Positions 17,117 through 24,988 of a stretch of DNA of 43,741 nucleotides are shown here, in pieces. Numbering within the stretch: position 1 is the stretch's first letter; every line of letters begins with the position of its first letter. The translations under genes and the position numbers were made by a program. The stretch is taken from positions 1 to 43,741 of the forward strand of contig JAENWA010000040.1 in assembly GCA_016650295.1 (NCBI GenBank), in the 5' to 3' direction. The stretch is from Desulfuromonadales bacterium (lineage in GTDB: Bacteria > Desulfobacterota > Desulfuromonadia > Geobacterales > Pseudopelobacteraceae). The notes beneath the pieces were generated by a model. The model was not told where the DNA came from and did not search any database. It saw only the letters and a list, made by a program, of their open reading frames with translations.

Positions 17117-18199
17117 GTGAAACACGGGTACCGTTCACTTTTAACGAAGCAGAGCATTGTCATGGTTTTGTTCAGTGTGTCCTGCATTGCAGCTGGAGAC
17201 CAGGCCAGAGCCGCCGATTATTCTTTTGGTGATGGCACAGGTAAAAACGAAGCCTGCATCGCATGCCACGGAAATCAGACAAAGGTCATCAGCCAGAATT
17301 ATATCGATCCGAAAAAATTTGGCCATACCACTCATGCCAAGTTCGGTTGCACAACCTGCCATGACACCATCACCAGCGATCATCCTGCCGTTAAGCCGGG
17401 AGCCCGCACAACCAGTTGCGGCGATTGCCATGGCGACACTGTCTCTCAGTATTCAGCCAGTATCCATGCTAAAAATGCGCCCTGCAGCGGCTGCCATAAC
17501 CCCCACAGGGTCAACTCGTCACGTGAGATTGCCGCCACCGAAATGAACAAACAATGTGCCGCGTGCCACAGCAATATCAAGATAACTGCATCCCATGCCA
17601 AATGGCTTCCTCAGACTGAACTGCACCTTGGAGCGATAGCCTGTGTTACCTGTCACAGTAAGGCGGAAAACTATGTCATTTCCATTTACATCGCCAAACG
17701 TGAGAGCACGGGACCCGATACAAAACCCACCCTGCTTACGTACGAGGAACTGCTGAAATATTCCAATGGTGACAACCTGCAATATCTGATCGACAAGAAC
17801 CGCGACAACTATATATCCCTGGACGAACTGCGAAAATTCAACCGAGACCCGTCCAATAAGAACATCTACCTGAAGGCAATGATGACCCCGGTCAAGCCCA
17901 CCCATTCCTTCCAGACCTTTGATAATCGCTGGGATTGTACCTTCTGCCACGGATCAGGGCCGGAAATCATGCAGACCAGTTTCCTGTCATTCCCGGAACA
18001 AAACGGCACCTTCCGGCAGGTGGCCATAGAAAAAGGGGCATCAATGGATGCTTTGCGCGCCATTCCCAATTTCTACCTGATGGGATCTACCCGCAATGGG
18101 GTTCTTAACGGCATAGGTCTTCTCATTATCGCCGGTGGAATGGTCATGCCGGTTGGACACGGGTTTCTCCGCTTCCTGACCAGAAAAAACAGAAAATAA
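17117..18199 (+). CDS. cbcA: Heptaheme c-type cytochrome with EF-hand and C-terminal TM (CbcA-like)
   Basis: 360 aa from GTG 17117, chosen because GGGGGG lies at the right distance and the product then begins with a signal peptide (…SCIAAGDQARA|ADYS). An ATG at 17078 overlaps the previous stop but has no ribosome site. Seven CxxCH motifs occur in order: CIACH, CTTCH, CGDCH, CSGCH, CAACH, CVTCH and CTFCH. Between hemes six and seven lies an EF-hand loop at 226-237 (DKNRDNYISLDE). A C-terminal helix (GVLNGIGLLIIAGGMVM) anchors it. It would take electrons from the adjacent cytochrome b, as in the Geobacter CbcBA quinol oxidoreductase. The symbol rests on heme count, anchor and partner, not on alignment. 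Confidence 0.87.
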   Translation: MKHGYRSLLTKQSIVMVLFSVSCIAAGDQARAADYSFGDGTGKNEACIACHGNQTKVISQNYIDPKKFGHTTHAKFGCTTCHDTITSDHPAVKPGARTTSCGDCHGDTVSQYSASIHAKNAPCSGCHNPHRVNSSREIAATEMNKQCAACHSNIKITASHAKWLPQTELHLGAIACVTCHSKAENYVISIYIAKRESTGPDTKPTLLTYEELLKYSNGDNLQYLIDKNRDNYISLDELRKFNRDPSNKNIYLKAMMTPVKPTHSFQTFDNRWDCTFCHGSGPEIMQTSFLSFPEQNGTFRQVAIEKGASMDALRAIPNFYLMGSTRNGVLNGIGLLIIAGGMVMPVGHGFLRFLTRKNRK

Positions 18200-18211
18200 A
18201 GGAGTACAGTT

Positions 18212-18895
18212 ATGAGCTCAAAAATGGTCTATCTTCAGCCGATTGCCGTACGGATCTGGCACTGGCTCAACGCCTTGGGTATAGTTACACTCTGTATATC
18301 TGGCGCTCAGATTCGTTTCCCTGAATATGTAACAATATTAGGCAGCTACCGCTCTGCCATCATGCTGCACAACACCGCAGGGATTGTCGTGGCGCTCTCG
18401 TTTTCCATCTGGTTCTTCTACTACAAGATAGTTGCCAACACCTTGGATGATATTTACATACCAAAGGGGAGTGATCTGACAACAGGGTTATTCCGGCAAG
18501 TAGTTTTCTATTTCTTTTCTTATTTCTTTGGTGCACCAAACCCGCACCATGCCACGCCGGAAAACAAATTCAACCCTCTTCAGAAATCAGCCTATCTGGC
18601 CATCATGTTTGTGCTTATGCCGTTCGTCAGCCTGACCGGTATTCTGCTTATGAATATGGGACCGATGCGCGAAATAGTTATGTTGGTCGGTGGGCTCACG
18701 CTTCTTGATACCATCCACTTCCTGACGGCTTGCTCACTCTGCGCTTTCATCTTTACCCATGTTTACCTGGCGACCCTGGGTTCAACACCAATGGCCTATA
18801 TCAAACCGATGTGGACTGGTTGGGAAAAAGTTGAAAATCATCATGATGCCGAGAATTCACTCGTTGATCGTTCACAAGCCGAACATTCACATTGA
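18212..18895 (+). CDS. cbcB: Di-heme cytochrome b (CbcB-like)
   Basis: 227 aa, ATG 18212 with AAAGGAG upstream. Four membrane helices carry histidines placed to bind two b hemes: H17 (RIWHWLN), H53 (MLHNTAG), H169 (DTIHFLT) and H183 (FTHVYLA). This is the HydC/FdnI-like cytochrome b561 fold. It starts 12 bp after the heptaheme cytochrome gene. The pair would oxidise menaquinol in the inner membrane and pass electrons to periplasmic hemes. A His-rich tail (AEHSH) ends the protein. The CbcB name is by context and family. Confidence 0.87.
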   Translation: MSSKMVYLQPIAVRIWHWLNALGIVTLCISGAQIRFPEYVTILGSYRSAIMLHNTAGIVVALSFSIWFFYYKIVANTLDDIYIPKGSDLTTGLFRQVVFYFFSYFFGAPNPHHATPENKFNPLQKSAYLAIMFVLMPFVSLTGILLMNMGPMREIVMLVGGLTLLDTIHFLTACSLCAFIFTHVYLATLGSTPMAYIKPMWTGWEKVENHHDAENSLVDRSQAEHSH

Positions 18896-19047
18896 AAGCG
18901 CTGAATTTCGACGTTTCTCTGCGGTTGGTCCGGTTCGACACGATGTCAACTGGCCTGCCGCAGAGGAAAATAGAGCCGCAGCTGGGCCGTCAGTCAATTG
19001 TTGTATATGAACCGAGTAGGGAAGCGGGAAAGAAAAGGAGGAATATC

Positions 19048-19584
19048 ATGTTACGAAACCTGCTTGTCACCGCGCACGGTAAACGACCAAACACCTCTTC
19101 GGGAAATGGCAGTAACGGCAACTCGGCACACCCGCATACTCAAGCTGTTGAAGCAACTATTGATGATCTGTATTACAATTCACGCAGTGGCCTGCGGGGA
19201 CTGTTCATCTTCCTGGGTGCCAGCGCAATCGCCTTGTACTTCAACGAACACAGTCTGGCCGGTTCTCTGCCGGCCGACATCATGGAACAACTCGGATCAA
19301 CACCGCCCGCTATTCTTGTCAATTATGTGTTTGGCGCCTCCACCTTCAGTTCTCTCATCAGCATCGGCGGAAGAATCTATCACGATCGGAAACCGGGCAA
19401 GACATCGACGCACCTGTGGTTCAGAGTATTCTTTTATCTGCTCTACTTCATCTCAGGCGCATTGGGTGACTACTTCAATGTCGTATTCATTTCCGGGCTC
19501 GTTGTCCTCGGTCTTCAGCACTACAATGTCTGGAATTACTATATTCGGGCCATCGAACTAAATGCGGACAATTCAACAGCATGA
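19048..19584 (+). CDS. Four-TM membrane protein of the cytochrome operon
   Basis: 178 aa from ATG 19048 behind AAGGAGGAATATC; the frame is open upstream to 18892 but has no site there. A polar head of about 45 residues (NTSSGNGSNGNS) precedes four helices. The last part, FFYLLYFISGALGDYF and VVLGLQHYNVWNYYIRAIE, matches AFYLFYYFGKSLEENYW and TILGVESYRIWSFCAEAI of 25850-26392. Thus each cytochrome operon ends with a member of this family. It is probably an accessory subunit of the quinone-linked complex; function unknown. Confidence 0.78.
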   Translation: MLRNLLVTAHGKRPNTSSGNGSNGNSAHPHTQAVEATIDDLYYNSRSGLRGLFIFLGASAIALYFNEHSLAGSLPADIMEQLGSTPPAILVNYVFGASTFSSLISIGGRIYHDRKPGKTSTHLWFRVFFYLLYFISGALGDYFNVVFISGLVVLGLQHYNVWNYYIRAIELNADNSTA

Positions 19585-19826
19585 ATATGTATAACAGCCG
19601 GCTATCAAAAAAATAGCGTGTTCATGGACGTAGGTCATTTGCCTTCAAACAACATTCGCAATGCCTGGGAAACCGCAACGCCATGTTACCGGAACGATAG
19701 TTTTTGCAGTCATCAAAACGTCGCCAATGTAGTTCAAGTGGTGACGTTGCATTTTGGACTTTTGATGCGCACCTCCCCACGATTACCTCGCAGCTGATTC
19801 CAGGTTCATTCGAGTTGTCATGGTAC
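19585..19826. other. Intergenic region after the CbcA/CbcB-like operon
   Basis: No gene or clear signal apart from the hairpin that follows. Short frames lack ribosome sites. Confidence 0.4.
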
Positions 19827-19859
19827 AGACCACCGAGGTTTCCAAAACCTCGGTGGTCT
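19827..19859. terminator. 15-bp perfect hairpin, terminator-like without T tract
   Basis: AGACCACCGAGGTTT and AAACCTCGGTGGTCT pair fully around a three-base loop CCA. No T run follows on either side. It may end the upstream operon or stabilise its 3' end. Confidence 0.55.
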
Positions 19860-20283
19860 CATCTGAAATATAAGTCATGCAGGTGAAATAGGAGCCACTG
19901 TTGGCGGGATCTTCTTGCCAAGACCTCATTTTCGGTTACAGGATCGTATTTTTGCAGCAGACACCCGCTGTTCGTTGATTTACTTGAGGTGAGTTGCCGC
20001 GATTGTCTTAACAAGTGTATAGAATAAATATACAAGTCAATTCCATGATGTGAGATTATTTTCTTGTTTAAAATCATAAAGATGGAAATTTCATTACATC
20101 ATGACTACTCATGTAATTGTATACCGGCTGTATACATGTAATCCCCACACAGCGACCTTAATTAACGGAAACACGAAGTATTCAATTTATCTTGCTGATA
20201 ATTAAATTTATTTTACCGTTATTTCAAGATGTTATGCAGTTATTTTAATTTGTTATGACTGCTGTTTCTTATAAGTACTTTTT
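19860..20283. other. Intergenic region with a candidate enhancer site
   Basis: No gene seen. CATGTAAT occurs at 20110-20117 and 20135-20142, and GTATAC at 20119-20124 and 20130-20135, forming an inverted pair around CGGCT. This lies 150-170 bp before the sigma-54 promoter at 20284, a usual distance for NtrC-type binding. Confidence 0.4.
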
Positions 20284-20299
20284 TGGCATACTCAGTGCT
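20284..20299 (+). promoter_or_regulatory. Sigma-54 (RpoN) promoter of the second cytochrome operon
   Basis: TGGCAT-ACTCA-GTGCT keeps GG (20285-20286) and GC (20297-20298) ten bases apart; the -12 half is GTGC rather than TTGC. It is 68 bp before the small protein start at 20367. Confidence 0.7.
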
Positions 20300-20366
20300 T
20301 TATTGATGGGTAAGAACACGCTAACTACCCAGAACCAAAAGGCACATCACAATAAAGGAGACAGCC

Positions 20367-20621
20367 ATGAGCGCAAAACAAACCTTGACAGCAGTATGCA
20401 GCGCAGTTGCCATCAGCCTCACAAACAGTACAGCAGTCCTGGCCTCATCGGGCGCAACCAACAAGGTCTTCGTAAGCGGCCCCCTGATCCTGCTCTTCCT
20501 CGGCTTCTGCGCACTGGTAGTGGTTGTCCAGTGCATCCCGGCCATCATAATGCTTTACGGCATGATCAAAGGCGCCGCAAGCAGCAAGGAAAAAGAAATA
20601 GAATACGTAAAGCACAACTAA
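20367..20621 (+). CDS. Small membrane protein with QxxP motif (type A, copy 3)
   Basis: 84 aa, AAAGGAGACAGCC ribosome site. Same design as 5861 and 7367: signal peptide ending VLA, then SSGATN, NKVFVSGPL and LLFLGFCALVVVVQCIPAII. The core differs from the first copy by one Ile/Val change, although the DNA has about a dozen silent differences there; the tail (SSKEKEIEYVKHN) has diverged. This indicates protein-level conservation. It heads the operon for the Fe-S/NrfD cytochrome complex. Function unknown. Confidence 0.82.
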   Translation: MSAKQTLTAVCSAVAISLTNSTAVLASSGATNKVFVSGPLILLFLGFCALVVVVQCIPAIIMLYGMIKGAASSKEKEIEYVKHN

Positions 20622-20692
20622 CTAAATAGGTATGCAAAGCTGATGACAGAATAATTGGAATAAGAATACAAAAAACCCGGAGGTAACTTATT

Positions 20693-20866
20693 ATGGACTT
20701 ATCATCAGTAGGCGAAGTCAAGGAAGTCTTTACTCTGGTAGATTATTACACGTACATCAAAAGCATGGAATATCTCATCTGTATAGCCTTCTTCGTTGGC
20801 TTCCCCATGTTTTACCGCTACATCAACAAAAGGGAAGAAAATACTATCTCCAGTAACGGTCACTAG
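20693..20866 (+). CDS. 57-aa single-TM protein
   Basis: A short gene with a good CGGAGG site nine bases before ATG 20693. The product begins MDLSSVGEVKEVFTLVDYYT, has one hydrophobic segment (YLICIAFFVGFPMFYRYI) and a charged tail NKREENTISSNGH. No signal cleavage site is seen, so it is probably an N-out single-pass protein. It lies between the type A small protein and the pentaheme cytochrome and is likely a small subunit of the same complex. I recognise no named family. Confidence 0.65.
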   Translation: MDLSSVGEVKEVFTLVDYYTYIKSMEYLICIAFFVGFPMFYRYINKREENTISSNGH

Positions 20867-20908
20867 GTCATGTTTCCTCGCACCAGGCACCATCAGCAAA
20901 AGAAAACC

Positions 20909-20941
20909 GCACACGCCTGACAAATATACATTGGCGTGTGC
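20909..20941 (+). other. Intra-operon stem-loop
   Basis: GCACACGCC and GGCGTGTGC form a perfect 9-bp stem with a 15-base loop between the 57-aa gene and the pentaheme cytochrome gene. There is no T tract; it may adjust the ratio of upstream to downstream transcript by processing. Confidence 0.5.
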
Positions 20942-20999
20942 TGCTGTCTGATAAACACAATAGATTAGAGTTAACTCTGCATGCAAAGGAGAATTCATT

Positions 21000-21524
21000 A
21001 TGCAAACAAAAGGGTTCTGGCTCGCCGGTGTATTGGTGGTTTTGTTGCTAGCAGCAGTGCCAGACACGAGCCGGGGGATAAGTGTTCCCGATATGATTAC
21101 CTTGAACACTCAAAGCAAACTGTATGAGCCATTCAAATTCGACCATGCCAAGCATATCCAATTGACGAAAGAATGCTCCAATTGCCACCATCATACCACC
21201 GGAACGCTGGTGCAGGAACCCAACTGCGTCAGATGCCACCGTAACAGTAGCGAGACGAAGGTAGTATCTTGCAGGGGCTGCCATCAGGCTGATCCGTTCA
21301 CGGCCGTCGCCATCAAGGAAAGAGATCCGAAGATATATCATAATGACATGCCAAGCCTCAAGGCAGCAATGCACCGGAATTGCATCACCTGCCACGAGAA
21401 AATGAAGGGGCCGACTGGTTGTCAGGATTGTCACAAACGTTCAAAAGAAGGGGATGCCTTATATAACTCCGGCGCATATACTCCCAAGAACAAACCCGCC
21501 AAAGGCGAACACGGTGGCCACTGA
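21000..21524 (+). CDS. Periplasmic pentaheme c-type cytochrome (c3-like)
   Basis: 174 aa, strong AAAGGAGAATTC site. Signal peptide of about 26 residues (FWLAGVLVVLLLAAVP…SRG). The motif FDHAKHIQLTKECSNCHHH is typical of class III cytochromes c, with distal His ahead of the first CxxCH. Five CxxCH sites: CSNCH, CVRCH, CRGCH, CITCH and CQDCH; ordinary c3 has four. It begins a set with an Fe-S protein and an NrfD/HybB-type subunit, as in CbcS/T/U-like or Hmc-like complexes, and would be the periplasmic electron carrier of that complex. Confidence 0.87.
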   Translation: MQTKGFWLAGVLVVLLLAAVPDTSRGISVPDMITLNTQSKLYEPFKFDHAKHIQLTKECSNCHHHTTGTLVQEPNCVRCHRNSSETKVVSCRGCHQADPFTAVAIKERDPKIYHNDMPSLKAAMHRNCITCHEKMKGPTGCQDCHKRSKEGDALYNSGAYTPKNKPAKGEHGGH

Positions 21525-21572
21525 CATGAAGCATATACGGTTAAAAGTACATTCGAACCGAAGGAGAATATC

Positions 21573-22490
21573 ATGAAACGTAGAGATTTCCTGAAAGGCT
21601 GCCTGATAGGTGGAGCTGCTGCCTCTCTCGGTGCGCCATCCAAGAGTTGGGCAGTAGGATCCTTCGAAGGTTACCCCGACGCAATGGGGGTACTGGTGGA
21701 CACGACCCGCTGTATCGGTTGCCGGAGCTGCGAAGCAGCCTGCAATAAGGAGCAAAAGCTTCCCGAGCCTGATGTCCCGTTCGACGACACCTCCGTTTTT
21801 AAAGAAAAACGCAGGACTACGGAAAAAGCTTATACCGTTGTTAACCGCTACGAGGCAAACGACGGTCAAAAACCTCCCTATCGCAAAATGCAGTGCATGC
21901 ATTGCAACGAACCCGGCTGCCTGACCTCGTGTTTCGTCAATGCCTATACAAAAACCAAGGAAGGCGCAGTCATTTACAACGGTAATGTGTGTGTGGGATG
22001 CAAAACCTGCATGGTCGCATGTCCCTTCAATATCCCGGCTTACAGCTACTCCAGCGCCTTTGATCCGCTCGTTAAAAAATGTATTTTCTGTTATCACACG
22101 CGCCTGAAATTCGGCAAGCCGCCGGCATGTGTTGAGATATGTCCCCAGGAAGCGCTTACATTTGGTCTCCGCAGTGATTTGATCAAATTAGGTCACGAAC
22201 GTATCAGGCAGACACCCGACCGCTACGTTGACCATATTTATGGCGAAAAAGAGATGGGCGGTACCAGTTGGCTCTACCTCTCAAGGGTTCCGGCCGATCA
22301 GATCGGACTTGATACTACCATTGGCAATGAGCCGGTTATCTCGAACGTCAAGGACTTTCTCGGTATGGTGCCGATGGTGCTTACAATCTGGCCGGCGCTG
22401 TTTTCAGGGATTCACCTCCTCGCCACTCGTAACAAAGACCACGGTGATGATCACCATAACCATTCTGAGCAGGAGGGTGACAAAAAATGA
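21573..22490 (+). CDS. Tat-exported 4x[4Fe-4S] ferredoxin-type subunit (HybA/DmsB family)
   Basis: 305 aa. Twin-arginine signal (MKRRDFLKGCLIGGAAA) and signal end near SWA. Cysteine groups for four clusters: CIGCRSCEAAC, CMHCNEPGCLTSC, CVGCKTCMVAC and KCIFC…ACVEIC. A C-terminal helix (MVPMVLTIWPALFSGIHLL) anchors it, followed by a His/Asp-rich tail. It wires electrons between the quinone-reactive subunit and the cytochromes. It overlaps the next gene by 4 bp (ATGA), so the two products are made together. Confidence 0.92.
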   Translation: MKRRDFLKGCLIGGAAASLGAPSKSWAVGSFEGYPDAMGVLVDTTRCIGCRSCEAACNKEQKLPEPDVPFDDTSVFKEKRRTTEKAYTVVNRYEANDGQKPPYRKMQCMHCNEPGCLTSCFVNAYTKTKEGAVIYNGNVCVGCKTCMVACPFNIPAYSYSSAFDPLVKKCIFCYHTRLKFGKPPACVEICPQEALTFGLRSDLIKLGHERIRQTPDRYVDHIYGEKEMGGTSWLYLSRVPADQIGLDTTIGNEPVISNVKDFLGMVPMVLTIWPALFSGIHLLATRNKDHGDDHHNHSEQEGDKK

Positions 22491-23863
22491 AAAAATTGAT
22501 CACGAGCGGTGCAATAACCGTCGACTCTATCCATAAATCCTCTGGCCGTAAATGGACCATCATGGAGAAGCTTTTCCTCGGCCTGACTCTCCCGCAATAC
22601 ATTGGGCAGGCTCTGCGTAACCCCCTTAACTGGATTTTTGCAATTATATTTGCAGTCGGCATTCCAATCATCCTGGGCCGTTTCTTTTTCGGACTCTCCT
22701 GGGTCTCGCACAGCTCCAACGATTATCCCTGGGGGTTGTTCCTTGCTTTTGGCCTCTTCGGCATGGTTCCGCTCTCCTCGTCAGGTTTTCTGTTAGGTTC
22801 AGCGTGCGAGGTTTTTGGACGCCACGATCTGGAACCGATCGAGCGCCTGGGGCTTCTGAACGGTCTCCTGGGATACTTCTTCGCCGTTGTTTTTCTGCTG
22901 ATTGATCTTGGACAGCCATGGCGTCTGCCCTTTCCAATGGTGGTATCATTTGGACCGGCAGCAGTGCTCTTCCTGGTCGCCTGGCATGTGTCCACCTATC
23001 TTTCGGTGCAGATAGCCGAGGTTTCAACCAGCTTTTTCGAATGGATCGGATTTCCGATCGGCGTCCGCGCCATAAGGAAAATTACCCTGGGGCTCGCCAT
23101 ATCAGGGATCATCCTCTCCACTCTGCATCAAGGCGCCCTCGGTGCGCTCTTCACCTATGCCCCCGGTAAAGTTCATCCTCTATGGTACTCGTCGTCATAC
23201 CAGTGGATACACTTTTTTGTCTCGTCCATCCCCGGCGGACTCTGTATGGTGATCACCGTCAGCACCATAGCCAGCAAGACGATGTCATGGCGTTTTGACA
23301 AGCGCTTCAAAGACAGCTTGGACCGTATAACAATCTCACTGGCCAAAGGCGCCAGTATGGGCCTTGCAACCTACCTCGTCATCAAGCTCATGAGTATTGC
23401 CCATGACAACAAATGGGCCTATCTAGCCACCGGTTACGGGCAATGGTACCTGGTTGAGATAATGATTGGTGTAATCATGCCGATGTGTCTGTTTGCATAC
23501 GCAATACACCATAATAAAGTGGCAATCATACGCTTTAGTGCTTTGCTTGTAGTAATTGGAATATTTTTGAACAGGCTTAATACAGCCCTCATTACCTTTA
23601 ACTGGAAGCTTTCCGAAAGGGAGATCCCGCACTGGCGTGAAGTTGCTATTTGCGTGACCGTGTACGCCATCTATATCGTGGTCTATCGCTTTATACTCTA
23701 TAGACTTCCAATATTCTACCAGTGGAAAACACAGGAAGAGTTTGCACTTGCATATGTACCCGAAACTGAAATAACGAATCTCGGAAATTTTGAGCCTGCA
23801 CTTGCCTACGCTACTGAAACTGAAGCAAATGCCTTCAGAAATACAGAAACAGTGACATCTTAA
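22487..23863 (+). CDS. NrfD/HybB-type integral membrane subunit
   Basis: 458 aa with about ten membrane helices. Typical HybB/NrfD features include NDYPWGLFLAFGLFGMVPL, LIDLGQPWR, STLHQGALGALF and the late FLNRLNTALITF. The family oxidises or reduces (mena)quinone without hemes and couples to an Fe-S partner. AGGAGG precedes the start inside the upstream gene. The C-terminal tail repeats itself (FALAYVPETEI and PALAYATETEA), an unusual extension. It is the membrane core of the second redox complex. Confidence 0.92.
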   Translation: MKKLITSGAITVDSIHKSSGRKWTIMEKLFLGLTLPQYIGQALRNPLNWIFAIIFAVGIPIILGRFFFGLSWVSHSSNDYPWGLFLAFGLFGMVPLSSSGFLLGSACEVFGRHDLEPIERLGLLNGLLGYFFAVVFLLIDLGQPWRLPFPMVVSFGPAAVLFLVAWHVSTYLSVQIAEVSTSFFEWIGFPIGVRAIRKITLGLAISGIILSTLHQGALGALFTYAPGKVHPLWYSSSYQWIHFFVSSIPGGLCMVITVSTIASKTMSWRFDKRFKDSLDRITISLAKGASMGLATYLVIKLMSIAHDNKWAYLATGYGQWYLVEIMIGVIMPMCLFAYAIHHNKVAIIRFSALLVVIGIFLNRLNTALITFNWKLSEREIPHWREVAICVTVYAIYIVVYRFILYRLPIFYQWKTQEEFALAYVPETEITNLGNFEPALAYATETEANAFRNTETVTS

Positions 23864-23880
23864 TACCAATAATTTATATG

Positions 23881-23902
23881 TGGGGGGTCTGGCAGCCCCC
23901 CA
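23881..23902 (+). other. GC-rich intra-operon hairpin
   Basis: TGGGGGG and CCCCCCA form a 7-bp stem with an 8-base loop between the NrfD-type and 12-heme cytochrome genes. The following bases (TCTTGCT) are not a real T tract, so partial attenuation is possible rather than a full stop. Confidence 0.5.
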
Positions 23903-23950
23903 TCTTGCTATGCACCTGCAACACACTAGACCTAACGTCAGGAGACGACC

Positions 23951-24940
23951 ATGAGACTTCGCTGGATAGTCCTCACTGCTGCGATTATGTGCTGTACCAT
24001 CCCCGCGGGGGCGCTTGATATCAAGGACAAAACTTTTGCCACTGAAAATGCCGGTAAGGTTGTATTCAGCCACACTATCCATCTTAAGAAAAAAAGTTCC
24101 AAGTCCCCGAATATAAGCTGCAAGGCATGTCATAATGATGCCATGAAGAAGAATGTCCATTACACCATGGCACAGATGGAAAATGGCAAATCATGCGGCC
24201 AGTGCCACAATGGCAAACAGGCCTTTGCTCTGGCTAAATGCACAGTCTGCCACAAGGTCAAGGACATTACCTTCAAGGTCAAGGAAACCGGACCGGTGCT
24301 GTTTAAACATTCAGTTCATTTGCAGGAAAATGCTGAATGCAGTACATGCCACAACAAACTTTTCAAAACAGGCACCAGCCCGCATGTAAGCATGAACGCC
24401 ATGGAAAAAGGGAAATCCTGCGGTGCCTGTCATAACGGCAAGAAAGCCTTTGGACTTGATAAATGCGTCACATGTCATCCTGTTAAGGAAATAACGTACA
24501 AGGTAGAGGCGACCGGTCCCACATATTTCAGTCATAAAATTCACATTGAAGTAGCAGATTGCAGTAAATGTCATCCTGCTTTGTACTCTGTAAATCAGCT
24601 GAACAGGCGTGTCGGCATGGCAGCCATGGAAAAAGGGAAATCATGTGGCGCATGTCATAATTCCAAAGAGGCGTTCCCGGTAAAAGAATGCTCAAAGTGT
24701 CACCCGGTACGTGAGCTGATGTTTGAGGATAAGGATGCCGGCAATGTAATGTTCAGTCATAAATTCCACTCAGGTCTTTACACATGTTCTGATTGCCACG
24801 TCTCATTGTTCCAGACAACACGAAGCAAAGTGAAGGTATCGATGCAAGAGATGGAAAAAGGAAAGTCCTGCGGTAGTTGTCATGACGGGAAAACCGCATT
24901 CACTGTTAAGGAAAAATGCGAGTCATGTCATAAAATGTAG
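23951..24940 (+). CDS. Dodecaheme cytochrome built from four c7-type triheme repeats
   Basis: 329 aa with signal peptide ending AGA|LDIKD. Twelve CxxCH motifs in four sets of three, each set being [F-x-H-x-x-H]…CxxCH…KGKSCGxCHNGKxAF…CxxCHP. The repeat sequence KGKSCG recurs at every second heme. This matches the cytochrome c7 family, whose tandem forms act as periplasmic heme wires in Geobacter (for example the dodecaheme GSU1996 type). It would move electrons away from the Fe-S/NrfD complex encoded just upstream. AGGAGACGACC gives a clear start. Confidence 0.9.
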   Translation: MRLRWIVLTAAIMCCTIPAGALDIKDKTFATENAGKVVFSHTIHLKKKSSKSPNISCKACHNDAMKKNVHYTMAQMENGKSCGQCHNGKQAFALAKCTVCHKVKDITFKVKETGPVLFKHSVHLQENAECSTCHNKLFKTGTSPHVSMNAMEKGKSCGACHNGKKAFGLDKCVTCHPVKEITYKVEATGPTYFSHKIHIEVADCSKCHPALYSVNQLNRRVGMAAMEKGKSCGACHNSKEAFPVKECSKCHPVRELMFEDKDAGNVMFSHKFHSGLYTCSDCHVSLFQTTRSKVKVSMQEMEKGKSCGSCHDGKTAFTVKEKCESCHKM

Positions 24941-24988
24941 CAGCAACCAAGTGAGTTAGGCTGGTATCAGGATCTGCGGAGGGATAAT

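Noticed and set aside
21459-22097. 212-aa minus-strand open frame
   Set aside because: Antisense to the Fe-S subunit gene with its clear cysteine motifs.
23881-23925. Sigma-54 promoter before the 12-heme cytochrome (TGGCAG…TTGC)
   Set aside because: GG to GC spacing is 14 bases rather than 10; the sequence is part of a GC-rich hairpin.
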